A stretch of 64,000 nt of DNA from Amycolatopsis sp. NBRC 101858 (GCF_030269325.1 NZ_BSTD01000001.1:636681-700680); one strand, 5' to 3'. Counted from the first letter of the stretch, positions 9,612-17,986 are shown. Numbers and translations are program-made. The notes: generated by a model not told the origin, from the sequence alone.

Positions 9612-10514
9612 CTACTTCCCTGCGCCGAGCGTCAGGCCGGAAATGATCCGGCGGGCGAGCACGAGGTACAGCACCAGCATCGGGAGCACCACGATCGCCA
9701 CGCCGGCGATCAGGCCGCCGTACTCCGACTGGTAGCTCGCCGCCCCGTAGAACGTGAACAGTGCGCGGGACAACGTGAAGTGCGCTTGGTCCTTCAGGAA
9801 CACGATCGCCAGCAGCGTCTCGTTCCACAGGCCGATCGCGTTCAGCGTCAACGCCGTGATCAGCCCGCCGCGGGCCAGCGGGAGCATCACCGAGAAGAAC
9901 GTCCGCACCGGCGACGCGCCGTCCAGCGCCGCGGCTTCTTCCAGTTCGTCCGGCAAGGACCGGAAGAACCCCGTCAACAAGAACACCGTGAACGGGATCG
10001 ACAACGCGACGTACAGCACGAACAGCCCGTACTCGTTGTCCAGGTGGATCCGGCTCAGCACCACGAACAGCGGGATGATCACCGTCTGGAACGGCACGCC
10101 CATGCCGATCGCGACCCCGTTCGTCAGCGGCCCGGACCCGCGCACGCCGAGCCTCGTCAGCGCGTACGCACACGGCGCCGACACCGCGACCGTCGCCACG
10201 GTCGCCAGCCCGACCAGCACCACCGTCGTCAGCACCGCGTCGCCGAACCCCGCGTTGTTCCACGCGTACGCGAAGTTGCGGAACGGCTTGCCGAGGTGGA
10301 ACCACTGGTACGGCAGCGCGAACGGCTTGGTGAAGATCTCCACCTGCGTCTTGAACGCGGCGGTGAGCAGCCAGTACAGCACCAGCACGTTGCCGGCTGT
10401 GAACAGCCAGACGATCGACGACCCCAGCAGCCGCAGCGGGCTGAACCGGCGCGACCCGGGCGCCGGTCGCGGCTTGCGCGGAGGTTTGCGAGTTTCAGAA
10501 CTGGAGAGCGTCAC
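9612..10514 (-). CDS. Sugar ABC transporter permease (MalG-type)
   Basis: Second inner-membrane permease of the importer, 300 residues with about six membrane segments after a cytoplasmic tail rich in Pro and Arg. The EAA loop that docks to the ATPase is seen as EEAAALDGASPVRTFFSVMLP near residues 190-210. Its start overlaps the end of the first permease by 20 bp, a sign of translational coupling. It belongs to the CUT1 class (binding-protein-dependent 1) for oligosaccharides, polyols or sugar phosphates, judging by order and the MalG-like form. Confidence 0.93.
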   Translation of the reverse strand: MTLSSSETRKPPRKPRPAPGSRRFSPLRLLGSSIVWLFTAGNVLVLYWLLTAAFKTQVEIFTKPFALPYQWFHLGKPFRNFAYAWNNAGFGDAVLTTVVLVGLATVATVAVSAPCAYALTRLGVRGSGPLTNGVAIGMGVPFQTVIIPLFVVLSRIHLDNEYGLFVLYVALSIPFTVFLLTGFFRSLPDELEEAAALDGASPVRTFFSVMLPLARGGLITALTLNAIGLWNETLLAIVFLKDQAHFTLSRALFTFYGAASYQSEYGGLIAGVAIVVLPMLVLYLVLARRIISGLTLGAGK

Positions 10515-11451
10515 GGCGCATCACCCGCCTCAACAGCACGACGAGCACCGAGACCAGCGCGATCATCGCCACCGCGCAGGCACAGGCGGCCCCGAAGTCC
10601 GGCGTCCCGTTCGAGCCGAAGGTCCGGTCGAACACGTAGACCCCGAGCGTCCACGCCTGGTTCGGCGGGGCGTACGTCCCCGGCCCGGCCAGCACGAACA
10701 CCAGCTCGAAGATCTTCAGCGCGTTGATCGTCCACAGGACACCCGCTACGCCGACGACGTCCCACGTCATCGGGAGCGTGATGTTCCGGAACTTCTGCCA
10801 CGGCGACGCGCCGCCCAGCTCGGCGTCCTCGTAGAGGTACGGCGGGATCCGGTCGACCGCGGCCATCAGGATCGTGATGTAGAAGCCGGAACTGGCCCAG
10901 ATCAGCGACGCCGTCACGACGCCGGTCACGTTGGCCGGGGCCAGGAACTTCGCCGCGTCGGCACCCGCGTGCTCCAGCACGAAGTTCGCGAGGCCCTGTT
11001 TCCCCGGCTGGTACTTGAACACGAACCCGAGGAACATCCCCAGCGCCACCGGCGCGACGATGTTGGGGAAGAACAGGATCGCCCGGACGACCTTGCCGCC
11101 GCGCATGTCCCGCAGCACCATGGTGAACAGGAACGCCAGCGCGAACGTGCCGATGCCACCGAGGAACACGTACACGAGCGTGTTGCGGAACGCGTACTGG
11201 AACGAGTCGCTCGCCCACATCCGCGTGTAGTTGGTGACGCCGTCGGGCTGCGGCGTGTCGCCCGCGCCGGCCCAGCTGGTGAAGCTCAGGACCACGGTCG
11301 CGAGCGTCGGCACGACCAGGAAAGCCAGGTACAGCACCAAAGCCGGCGCCGCGAACGGCCAGAACAGCCGCCTCTTGCGGCGCAGGTGCGCGCCACCGAC
11401 GTCGCGGGTCTCCGAAACCCGGGACGCCGGTGCCGTCGTGAGCGTCGCCAT
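10495..11451 (-). CDS. Sugar ABC transporter permease (MalF-type)
   Basis: First permease of the importer, 318 residues, six hydrophobic segments. The EAA loop is EDAELGGASPWQKFRNITLP. The start is ATG 11451, whose A overlaps the TGA stop of the binding-protein gene (TGATG), so the two are translationally coupled; a longer in-frame reading upstream lies inside the binding-protein gene. It pairs with the MalG-type permease. NTLVYVFLGGIGTFALAF matches the usual binding-protein-dependent transport domain. Confidence 0.93.
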   Translation of the reverse strand: MATLTTAPASRVSETRDVGGAHLRRKRRLFWPFAAPALVLYLAFLVVPTLATVVLSFTSWAGAGDTPQPDGVTNYTRMWASDSFQYAFRNTLVYVFLGGIGTFALAFLFTMVLRDMRGGKVVRAILFFPNIVAPVALGMFLGFVFKYQPGKQGLANFVLEHAGADAAKFLAPANVTGVVTASLIWASSGFYITILMAAVDRIPPYLYEDAELGGASPWQKFRNITLPMTWDVVGVAGVLWTINALKIFELVFVLAGPGTYAPPNQAWTLGVYVFDRTFGSNGTPDFGAACACAVAMIALVSVLVVLLRRVMRRDALQF

Positions 11452-12842
11452 CAGCTCTGGTTCTTCCAGAACTCGGCGCCCTTCGCGGCGAGCTGGTCCA
11501 CGAACTGCTGCGGCGTGATCTGCCCCTTCAGCAACGCGGTGTCCGCCGGGTCGAACACGTCGGTCTGCCACTTGCCGCCCGCGATGCCGTCGATCCCGTC
11601 GTACTGCAGGACGTGCTCCTTCTTCGGATCGTCCATCGCGGCCTTGACCTGCTTGAGGTCGTCCGGCACGGCGAGGTCGGCGCGCGGCACCAGGTTGTCG
11701 GCCACCGCCGGGATGCCGGAGAGGATGTCCTTGTTCAGGAAGTACGCGATGAACGCCTTGGCCGCCTCGGCGTGCCGGGCCTTCTTGGGCACCGCGAAGC
11801 CGATCGACATCTGCTCGACCGTGTCGTGCGTGGCGCCGGCCGGCATCGGGAACTGGAACGAGCCGTAGTCGATCTTCGTCCCGGCGCCCTGCTTGTCGAG
11901 GTACTCCCGCGTCTCGCTCGGCGCCCAGGTGCCGACGTAGAGGTAGCGCGAGTCACCGTCGGCCCAGCGCTGCTGCACCTGCGGGAACTTCGCCGCGTCC
12001 CAGCCGTCGATGAAGTACTTCGGCAGCTTCGCGGTTTCGATCGCGGCCTCGAGGAAGCCGGGATCGGACTTCCAGAGCTGCCCGGTCTGGTCGGTCGCGG
12101 CCTTGTTCAGCCCGCCCGACCCGACGAAGCGCTCGGCGAGCTGGGTGAAGAAGTACATGTTGTAGAACGGGATGTCGCCGTCCTGGCTGATCGCGGCCTT
12201 GCCGTCGGCCTTCGCCTTGTCGAACAACGCGACCAGGTCGTCCATGGTCTTCGGCTGCTGCACGTCACCGGCGGCCTTGTCGAACCACCAGGCACTGGAC
12301 TGCACGGTGTAGGGGACCATGAAGTTGTGGCCCTCGCGGTCCTTGTTCTGCGGGAAGTCGTAGGAACTCGGCGAAAGCACGTCCTTGACCGTCTTGTCGC
12401 CCTCGCCGACCTTCATCGCGAAGACGTCGTCGACGCTCTGCGTGCCGCCCGGGGTCATGATCGCCGCGCCGACCTTGCTGACGTCCTGGTCGAACAGGTC
12501 CGGCACGGCGTCGGTGTTCAGCGCGGGCACCAGGTTCTGCGTGTAGGCCTTGCGCCCGAGCCACTGGACGTTCACCTTGACGCCGGTCTTCTCCTGGAAG
12601 CACTTGAACGCCTTCTGCAGGACCTTGCCCTGCGGCTCGTCGGCGGTCCACATCGCCCAGTAGGTGAACTCCTGGTCCCCGGCCGGTTTGCCGGCGGCCT
12701 CGGGACACGGCGCGGTGAGGTATTGGTCGACCCCGGGCAGCGCGTTCTCGCCGGTTCCGCTGCCCGTGTCGGCGCCCCCACCGCAGCCCGCCAGGAGGAG
12801 TGAGGCCCCCACCGCACACGCCATGACTTTGCTTCGTCGCAT
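11451..12842 (-). CDS. Sugar-binding lipoprotein of the ABC importer
   Basis: Extracellular solute-binding protein of family 1, 463 residues. The signal sequence ends in the lipobox LLLAGC with the lipidated Cys at residue 20, and a Gly/Ser linker follows. Domains typical of the maltose/glycerol-phosphate group follow (EFTYWAMW, TPGGTQSVDD, SIGFAVPKKARHAEAAKAF). I chose ATG 12842 so that the signal begins with MRRSK; an upstream in-frame extension adds 16 unsupported residues. The promoter region contains an AT-rich TATATT box on this strand and an 18-bp palindrome at about -35. Aromatic residues suggest a sugar ligand, but it cannot be named. Confidence 0.93.
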   Translation of the reverse strand: MRRSKVMACAVGASLLLAGCGGGADTGSGTGENALPGVDQYLTAPCPEAAGKPAGDQEFTYWAMWTADEPQGKVLQKAFKCFQEKTGVKVNVQWLGRKAYTQNLVPALNTDAVPDLFDQDVSKVGAAIMTPGGTQSVDDVFAMKVGEGDKTVKDVLSPSSYDFPQNKDREGHNFMVPYTVQSSAWWFDKAAGDVQQPKTMDDLVALFDKAKADGKAAISQDGDIPFYNMYFFTQLAERFVGSGGLNKAATDQTGQLWKSDPGFLEAAIETAKLPKYFIDGWDAAKFPQVQQRWADGDSRYLYVGTWAPSETREYLDKQGAGTKIDYGSFQFPMPAGATHDTVEQMSIGFAVPKKARHAEAAKAFIAYFLNKDILSGIPAVADNLVPRADLAVPDDLKQVKAAMDDPKKEHVLQYDGIDGIAGGKWQTDVFDPADTALLKGQITPQQFVDQLAAKGAEFWKNQS

Positions 12843-12882
12843 CCGCCACCACCCGGTCGAGATCGAATATATCGCGCAAGTT

Positions 12883-12907
12883 CTGCACATTAGTGCGCAG
12901 TTTTATG
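12883..12907 (-). promoter_or_regulatory. Candidate DeoR operator at the binding-protein promoter
   Basis: On the + strand CTGCACATTAGTGCGCAG (12883-12900) matches its reverse complement at 14 of 18 positions and contains TGCACA-N4-TGCGCA. It is followed by TTTTATG, giving a 15-base string that resembles one at 15581-15595. TATATT (reverse of 12866-12871) is a probable -10, so the palindrome covers the -35 region of the leftward importer operon. Confidence 0.5.
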
Positions 12908-12912
12908 GGCTT

Positions 12913-13755
12913 TCAAGCATCTGTCAACACAAGTAGCCGCAACAATCGCCGCACTTCGGTCATGACGGCGTCGCGTCCGGCACCCAGGTACTTCCGCGGG
13001 TCGACGCGCTCGGGGTGCGCCCGCCAGTCACCCGCGGCGGCCGCGGTGAACACCTTGTTGAGCTGCGTCGCGATGTTGACCTTCGTCATCCCCGCCCGCA
13101 CCGCTTCGGCGAGCCCTTCGTCGGACACCCCGGACGAGCCGTGCAGCACCAGCGGCACCGGAACCCGCTCGCGCAGCCGCGCGATGAGGTCGAAGTCCAA
13201 AGTGGCGTCCCGGGTCAGCATCGCGTGCGAGCTGCCGACGGCCACCGCGAGCGCGTCGACGCCGGTGGCGGCGGCGAACTCCGCGGCCTCGCCGGGATCG
13301 GTGCGGGCACCCGGCGCGTGCACGCCGTCCTTCCCGCCGATCTCGCCGAGCTCGGCCTCCACCCAGACGCCGTGGTCGTGGCAGAACGCGGCGACCTCGC
13401 GGGTCTCGCGCACGTTGTCGGCGTAGTCCAGTTTGGACGCATCGAACATGACCGAGCCGAACCCGAGCGCGACGGCTTCGCGCACCAGCTCCCGGGACTC
13501 GGCGTGGTCGAGGTGCACGGCGACGCGTGCCTCGGCCGCACGGGCCGCGGCCAACGCGGCGCCGCCGATCGGGGCCAGTGCCCCGTGGTAGCGCACGGCG
13601 TTCTGGCTGAGCTGCACGATCACCGGTGCATCGGCCAGCGCCGCGCCCTCGACGATCGCCGTGATGTGTTCCAGCTGGATCGCGTTGAACGCGCCGCAGC
13701 CCCGCCGGGCCGACACGGCCTCCGCGACGATCTCCCCGGTGCTGACCAGCGGCAT
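12913..13755 (-). CDS. Class II ketose-1,6-bisphosphate aldolase (GatY/KbaY/Fba-like)
   Basis: Zinc aldolase of 280 residues that splits fructose- or tagatose-1,6-bisphosphate into glycerone phosphate and glyceraldehyde 3-phosphate. HLDHAES carries zinc-binding His and the catalytic Asp region. GSVMFDASKLDYADN, AELGEIGGKDG and GSSHAML fill the usual phosphate- and zinc-binding positions, and LVLHGSSG is the C-terminal His motif. It starts at ATG 13755 in a TGATG overlap with the kinase stop, so the two are coupled. Its length fits the short GatY/KbaY class better than the longer house-keeping Fba. Together with the kinase and SIS gene it forms a three-step pathway. Confidence 0.9.
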   Translation of the reverse strand: MPLVSTGEIVAEAVSARRGCGAFNAIQLEHITAIVEGAALADAPVIVQLSQNAVRYHGALAPIGGAALAAARAAEARVAVHLDHAESRELVREAVALGFGSVMFDASKLDYADNVRETREVAAFCHDHGVWVEAELGEIGGKDGVHAPGARTDPGEAAEFAAATGVDALAVAVGSSHAMLTRDATLDFDLIARLRERVPVPLVLHGSSGVSDEGLAEAVRAGMTKVNIATQLNKVFTAAAAGDWRAHPERVDPRKYLGAGRDAVMTEVRRLLRLLVLTDA

Positions 13756-14657
13756 CAGGACTCCCCTTCCGGCCGGACGCGCACCGCGGCCAGCTCCCGG
13801 TGGTAGTGGGCGAGGTCGACGTCGCCGGCGAGCGGCCCGAGCACGGCCGCGCCGGACAGCGCGACGGCCCGGCGCAGGATCTCCGGCCACGGCTCGCGGC
13901 GGCAGAGCCCGAGCGCGAGCGCCGCGACCACGGCGTCGCCCGCGCCGGTGCTGTTGCCGGTGAGCACGGCCGACGGCGTCGCGCGCCAGGTCCCGGCGGC
14001 GGTGACCGCGAGCAGGCCGTCGGCGCCGAGCGAGACGACGACGGCGCCGGCCCCGGCGGTGCGCAACTCCTGCGCGGCGGCGACCGGGTCGGCCACGCCG
14101 GTGACCTCGCGAAGCTCGTCGAGGTTGGGCTTGACGACGGTCGGGCGGCCGGCCAGTCCGGCCAGCAGCGCCGGGCCCGAAGTGTCCAAAACGGACGTCG
14201 TGCCGGTGAGCAGCCGCGCGTACCCGTCCGGCGGCGCACCCGGCGGCAGGCTGCCGGAGCAGACCAGCACCTCGGGTTCGCGGTGCCGGACCCGCCCGGC
14301 CAGCAGCGCCCATTCGGCCGCGCTCAGCTCCGGTCCCGGCTCGTTGAGGAGGGTGACCGAACCGTCCACAACGGACAGCACGGTGGTGGTCCGGCGCGTC
14401 TCGCCGTCGATCGGCACGAGGTCCGCGGGCAGCCCGGCCGCGCCGAGGTCGGCCGCGAACTCGGCCCCGGTCGCGCCGCCCGCCGTGGTGACGGCGCGGA
14501 CGTCGGCGCCGAGCGCGTGCAGCACGCGGGCGACGTTCACGCCCTTGCCGCCCGCGCGGTGCCGGACGTCGCGTGCCCGGTGCACGGCGTCCGGCACCAG
14601 GCTGTCCACTGTGTACGTGACGTCGAGCGCGGCGTTCGGCGTCACGGTGACGATCAT
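13755..14657 (-). CDS. PfkB-family kinase: 1-phosphofructokinase or tagatose-6-phosphate kinase
   Basis: Ribokinase-family sugar phosphate kinase of 300 residues. The N-terminal substrate segment is TPNAALDVTYTVD, the family signature 1 is GGKGVNVARVL, and the C-terminal signature NSTGAGDAVVAA holds the catalytic Asp and anion hole. This pattern is shared by FruK and LacC, which cannot be separated by eye. The start overlaps the SIS stop (ATGA) and its stop overlaps the aldolase start (TGATG), so the three enzymes are translated as a block. Its product would be the bisphosphate cut by the aldolase. No fructose PTS gene is nearby, which argues for LacC-like use of a ketose 6-phosphate. Confidence 0.88.
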   Translation of the reverse strand: MIVTVTPNAALDVTYTVDSLVPDAVHRARDVRHRAGGKGVNVARVLHALGADVRAVTTAGGATGAEFAADLGAAGLPADLVPIDGETRRTTTVLSVVDGSVTLLNEPGPELSAAEWALLAGRVRHREPEVLVCSGSLPPGAPPDGYARLLTGTTSVLDTSGPALLAGLAGRPTVVKPNLDELREVTGVADPVAAAQELRTAGAGAVVVSLGADGLLAVTAAGTWRATPSAVLTGNSTGAGDAVVAALALGLCRREPWPEILRRAVALSGAAVLGPLAGDVDLAHYHRELAAVRVRPEGES

Positions 14658-15535
14658 GTGAGGACGACGGATCGCGTGAGGCCGCGCGGGTGGTCCGGGT
14701 CCAGGCCCTTGCGCCGGGCGATCGCCGCGGCCACGAGCTGGGCGCGGACCAGGTCGGCGAGCGGGTCGAGGCCGCTCTCGACGAAGGTGCCGCCCGCGCG
14801 GCGGACGTCGTCGGCGAGGCCGCCGGGTGCGCGGCCGAACATCCAGGTCACGCGGCCGGGCTCGCTGATGCTGATCGGGCCGTGCCGGTAGTCCCACGCG
14901 GGATGGGACTCCGTCCACAGCAGGCACGCCTCGCGGAACTTGAGTGCGGCTTCGTTCGCGATCCCGACCGACCAGCCGGTGCCGAGGAAGCTGAACTGCC
15001 CGGCACCGACCAGCGGCTCCGGCAGCGGCTCGGCCAGCACCTGCTCGGCCTGCGCGACGACGGCGGTCAGGTCCTCGCCGAGGTGCGCGCGCAGCATCGC
15101 GAGCGCGGTGGTGGCGAACCGGGTCTGCACGACCGAGCGTTCGTCGACCGCGGAGAGGTCGACGACGGCGTCGGCGGCGCCCGCGATCGCGGCGGGCACC
15201 CCGGTGATCGCGGTGGTCCTGGTGCGGCCGCGCAGCCGCGCGAGCAGGGTGTGCACCTCGGTGGTGGTGCCGGACCGGCTCAGCGCGAGCACGTGGTCGT
15301 AGGTGCGCCCGGCCGGGAACTCGGACGCGGCGAAGGCGTCGGTCTCGCCGAGCCCGGCGGTTTCGCGCAGCACGGCGTAGGCCTGGCCGACGAACCACGA
15401 CGTGCCGCAGCCGACGATCGCCACCCGGGCCCCCGGCGCGGGCAGCAGCGCGGTGTTCGCGGCGGCGAACGCGCCGGCCTCGCGCCAGCAGCCGGGCTGG
15501 CTGGCGATCTCCGCCGCCATGAAGGTCCCGCTCAT
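14654..15535 (-). CDS. SIS-domain sugar-phosphate deaminase/isomerase (AgaS/GlmS-like)
   Basis: Two SIS domains in 293 residues, like the isomerase half of GlmS and like AgaS, which turns galactosamine 6-phosphate into tagatose 6-phosphate and ammonia. GCGTSWFVGQAY and LSRSGTTTEV form the first phosphosugar site, GTGWSVGIANEAALKFREA the second, and WDYRHGPISI resembles the FRHGP motif of AgaS. ATG 15535 is chosen because GGGGGAG lies just upstream. It is the first gene of the leftward block. The role is inferred from family and neighbours; a fructosamine or glucosamine phosphate deaminase is possible. Confidence 0.83.
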   Translation of the reverse strand: MSGTFMAAEIASQPGCWREAGAFAAANTALLPAPGARVAIVGCGTSWFVGQAYAVLRETAGLGETDAFAASEFPAGRTYDHVLALSRSGTTTEVHTLLARLRGRTRTTAITGVPAAIAGAADAVVDLSAVDERSVVQTRFATTALAMLRAHLGEDLTAVVAQAEQVLAEPLPEPLVGAGQFSFLGTGWSVGIANEAALKFREACLLWTESHPAWDYRHGPISISEPGRVTWMFGRAPGGLADDVRRAGGTFVESGLDPLADLVRAQLVAAAIARRKGLDPDHPRGLTRSVVLT

Positions 15536-15558
15536 GAACTCCCCCTCTGTGCCGGTTG

Positions 15559-15638
15559 TGCGCAACAGCTGTCACGGTAGGTGCAGTTTTGTGCATCGTC
15601 AATCGGCGTATCGAGCATGTTTGCGCAGTCGATGCGCA
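15559..15638 (-). promoter_or_regulatory. Cluster of TGCGCA-type sites before the sugar catabolic genes
   Basis: The gap upstream of the SIS gene carries TGCGCA at 15559-15564, GTGCAGTTTTGTGCA at 15581-15595, and TGCGCA-N5-TGCGCA at 15622-15638. The second resembles GTGCGCAGTTTTATG at 12893-12907 before the importer operon. Repeated related sites at both promoters of one locus fit a DeoR operator array. This is inference. Confidence 0.5.
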
Positions 15639-15660
15639 GACGCGTGCAGGAGCGGGCACG

Positions 15661-15689
15661 AAAAAGGCCACCCTCGGGGAGGGTGGCCT
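15661..15689 (-). terminator. Rho-independent terminator of the small leftward gene
   Basis: A perfect 10-bp stem, GGCCACCCTC and GAGGGTGGCC with a 3-nt loop, is bordered on its left by five A residues. Read leftwards this becomes a hairpin followed by five T residues, the classic intrinsic terminator. It ends the 73-residue gene starting at 15933 and shields the sugar locus promoter. Confidence 0.9.
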
Positions 15690-15711
15690 GCGAGAAGAGC
15701 GCGAGTGGGGG

Positions 15712-15933
15712 CTACCGCGGCTTGCGGCGCCAGAGGCCGGTGACCACGGCCAGCGCGCGGGACCGCGGCGTCCGGGCCACGACGGGCTCCGGGCCGACGC
15801 GGCGGCGCATCCGGTAGGCGAGCTCGAGCACCTCGAGGTCCTCGGGCCGGCGTCGGCCGTGGACGTCCGGCCGGAGCATCAGCTCCCCCACCGTGACGGG
15901 CTTGCCACTGGCACGGTGCGCCGTGCGCGCCAT
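15712..15933 (-). CDS. Small basic protein of unknown function with a TVxEL motif
   Basis: Protein of 73 residues, rich in Arg, without a signal or membrane segment. ATG 15933 has GGAGG six bases upstream, and a strong terminator lies just beyond the stop, so it is a complete single-gene unit. Its N-terminus (MARTAHRASGKPVTVGELMLR) resembles that of the protein starting at 17086 (MARRAPRSEAITVAELLVR), sharing MAR, basic residues and TVxEL..R. I do not recognise a known function. The shared head may be a docking peptide. Confidence 0.75.
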   Translation of the reverse strand: MARTAHRASGKPVTVGELMLRPDVHGRRRPEDLEVLELAYRMRRRVGPEPVVARTPRSRALAVVTGLWRRKPR

Positions 15934-16070
15934 CGGGAACCTCCGCTGATTTCGACCCACCAAGACCTGCTGGCTGCTGATTCTATGAATCTGTTTCGGG
16001 TTCGTCACCTTACTGACGAGTTGTGTCCAGTGTGTCCCGCGAACCGGTCAGCCGGCGCTAGCCTCGGCGC

Positions 16071-16511
16071 ATGATCACCATTGGGGGCTTGACCGCGGAA
16101 GACCGTCCGGCCTGGGAAAACCTGTTCGCCGGCTACAACACGTTCTACGGCAGGACGCTCGCGCCCGAGCTGATGGACCGCGCGTGGCGCGAGTTCGGCA
16201 CCGGCGAACGGATGCACGCGCTCGGCGCGCGGCTCGACGGCGAGCTCGTCGGCATCGTCCACTTCTTCACGCACGTCAGCACGACGTCCGCCGACGTCTG
16301 CTACCTGCAGGACCTGTTCACCGACAGCAAGGCCCGGGGGCGCGGGGTCGGCCGGGCGCTGATCGAGGCCGTCGCCGGCTGGGCGCGCGAGCGGGGCTGC
16401 GTCCGCGTCTACTGGCACACGCAGACCTCGAACACCACCGCCCGGCGCCTCTACGACCAGGTCGCCCTCGACAAGGGGTTCATGCAGTACCAGATCCCGC
16501 TCGACTCCTAG
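16071..16511 (+). CDS. GNAT-family N-acetyltransferase
   Basis: Single-domain acetyltransferase of 146 residues using acetyl-CoA. The acetyl-CoA-binding motif A is seen as DSKARGRGVGRALIEAV (residues about 84-101), followed by motif B with VYWHTQTSNTTARRLYDQV. TAGCCT lies 6 bases before the ATG and no ribosome site is present, so the message is probably leaderless. It diverges from the small leftward gene at 15933 and converges with the gene ending at 16514, only 2 bp away. The acceptor, small molecule or protein, cannot be predicted. Confidence 0.9.
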   Translation: MITIGGLTAEDRPAWENLFAGYNTFYGRTLAPELMDRAWREFGTGERMHALGARLDGELVGIVHFFTHVSTTSADVCYLQDLFTDSKARGRGVGRALIEAVAGWARERGCVRVYWHTQTSNTTARRLYDQVALDKGFMQYQIPLDS

Positions 16512-16513
16512 GG

Positions 16514-17086
16514 TCACCGGCGGTGGCGGCCACCACCGCCGCAGCCGTGGTGGTGCCCGCCGTCGTGATGGCCGCGCGACCAGGACGGGACGTCCGGTAT
16601 CGCGTGCCGCACCGGAGCCGCCTTCTTCGGCGACGGCTTCGGTTTCGGTTTCGCCTTCCCGACGATCTTCACCGCTTTCGCGAGCTTTCCGCGATGGGCG
16701 GGCGTGGGTCCGGAATTCGAATCCTTGACCACGGCAGCAGGCATGATTCCGCCCGGTTCGACCGACGGAACCACGGATTCCGGAGCCGGCTTCGCGGGCG
16801 GGATCACGACGTCCCCGTGCAGCGGCACCAACGGCGCGGACACGGGTTCCAGGCCGACCGGCGGCCAGGCCGCGCCCGCGCTCCGCTCGACCGGCATCGA
16901 CACCGCCGCGGCGACCCCGCCGGTCAACGCCAGCGCGCCGGCGACCACGGACACCACCCGCAGCCGGGCCAGGCCCGGCGGTTTCTCCCGGTGCCGCGGG
17001 GGCGTGCCGGGCCGGCCTTCCGTCGTGGACCGGACCAGCAGCTCGGCCACGGTGATCGCCTCGCTGCGCGGAGCCCTGCGTGCCAT
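16514..17086 (-). CDS. Membrane-anchored Pro/Lys- and His/Gly-rich protein, unknown function
   Basis: Protein of 190 residues. A cytoplasmic head of about 40 residues carries the ITVAELLVR motif. One membrane segment follows (LRVVSVVAGALALTGGVAA, about 42-62), then a proline-rich outer part, a KAKPKPKPSPKK stretch, and a C-terminal tail rich in His and Gly (GHHDGGHHHGCGGGG). The tail could bind metal. The head resembles that of the 73-residue protein encoded at 15712-15933, so the two may share a partner. I do not recognise a family with known function. It starts at ATG 17086 and stands alone. Confidence 0.75.
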   Translation of the reverse strand: MARRAPRSEAITVAELLVRSTTEGRPGTPPRHREKPPGLARLRVVSVVAGALALTGGVAAAVSMPVERSAGAAWPPVGLEPVSAPLVPLHGDVVIPPAKPAPESVVPSVEPGGIMPAAVVKDSNSGPTPAHRGKLAKAVKIVGKAKPKPKPSPKKAAPVRHAIPDVPSWSRGHHDGGHHHGCGGGGRHRR

Positions 17087-17186
17087 CAAACCCTCCACCT
17101 TGGGCCGTCCGGACGCCGTGCCCGCGTCCGGACGGCCGATCATAGGAATGGTCCGGGGTTCTGTAAAGGCTCGCTCACCCAGAGTT

Positions 17187-17882
17187 TCAGGCGAGCCGGC
17201 CGCCACCGTCCACGTGCAGCACGGTGCCCGTGACGAACGGGTTCGCCAGCGCCTGCAGGGTCGCCGCCGCGACGTCCGCCGCCGCGCCGACGCGGCGCGC
17301 CGGATTCGTTTCCGCGGTCCGGCGGAAGAAATCGTCCTTCCCGGCACCGAGGCGGTCCCACGCGCCGGAGTCGACGATGCCCGGCGAGATCGCGACGACG
17401 CGGATCGGCGCGAGGTCGACCGCGAGCGCCTGCGCGAGGAACGCGACGGCGCCGTTGGTCGTCGCCATGACCGTGCGCTCGGGTGCCGGCCGCCACGCCG
17501 CGACTCCGGAGAACAACGCGATGGCGCCGCCCGCACGGAATCGCGGGGCGAAGTGCTTGGCCAGCAGCAGCGGCCCGATCACCTTGGCGTCGAACGCCCG
17601 GGTGACCGCGTCCCGCTCGAGTCCGGTGACCGGCCCGTTCGCCGGCGCCCCGGCGAGCGAGATCAGGTAGTCGAGTTCGCCCACTTCGGCGGCAAGCGCT
17701 TTCAGTGACGATTCATCCCCGAGATCCGCGAATGCGGCGTGAATACCGGGACTGTCGATCCGCGCCGGATTCCGCCCGGCCAGGATGACTTCGGCACCCG
17801 CCGCGTGGGCGTCCGCCGCGATCCGGCGCGCGATCCCCGAACCACCGCCGACGACGACCAGCCGCTTTCCTTCGAACGACAT
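17187..17882 (-). CDS. Atypical SDR-family oxidoreductase lacking the Tyr-x3-Lys pair
   Basis: Short-chain dehydrogenase fold, 231 residues. The nucleotide loop VVGGGSGIARR is at about 9-20, NAG is replaced by SLAGAP, and the C-terminal VTGTVLHVDGGGRL is standard. Where a catalytic Tyr-x3-Lys is expected the sequence reads TVMATTNGAVAFLAQAL, so neither residue is present. It could bind NAD(P) without classical chemistry or belong to a divergent SDR group. GGAGC-type bases precede ATG 17882. It diverges from a LysR gene, which most likely regulates it. Confidence 0.85.
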   Translation of the reverse strand: MSFEGKRLVVVGGGSGIARRIAADAHAAGAEVILAGRNPARIDSPGIHAAFADLGDESSLKALAAEVGELDYLISLAGAPANGPVTGLERDAVTRAFDAKVIGPLLLAKHFAPRFRAGGAIALFSGVAAWRPAPERTVMATTNGAVAFLAQALAVDLAPIRVVAISPGIVDSGAWDRLGAGKDDFFRRTAETNPARRVGAAADVAAATLQALANPFVTGTVLHVDGGGRLA

Positions 17883-17960
17883 TTCCGTGCTCCTTTCGTC
17901 TCGCACACCGGGAGTCAGCGCCCGCGGCGGCCGGAACAATCCCGTCGCGATCCGAATGTT

Positions 17961-17980
17961 TTCGATGGCTGCGATAGAAT
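17961..17980 (+). promoter_or_regulatory. LysR-type inverted repeat and -10 element
   Basis: TTCGAT-N7-ATAGAA (17961-17979) is a 6-bp inverted repeat with one mismatch in the SDR-LysR divergent gap. TAGAAT (17975-17980) lies 6 bases before the LysR ATG and looks like the -10 box of a leaderless transcript. The overlap would allow autorepression. Confidence 0.45.
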
Positions 17981-17986
17981 CGGCGA

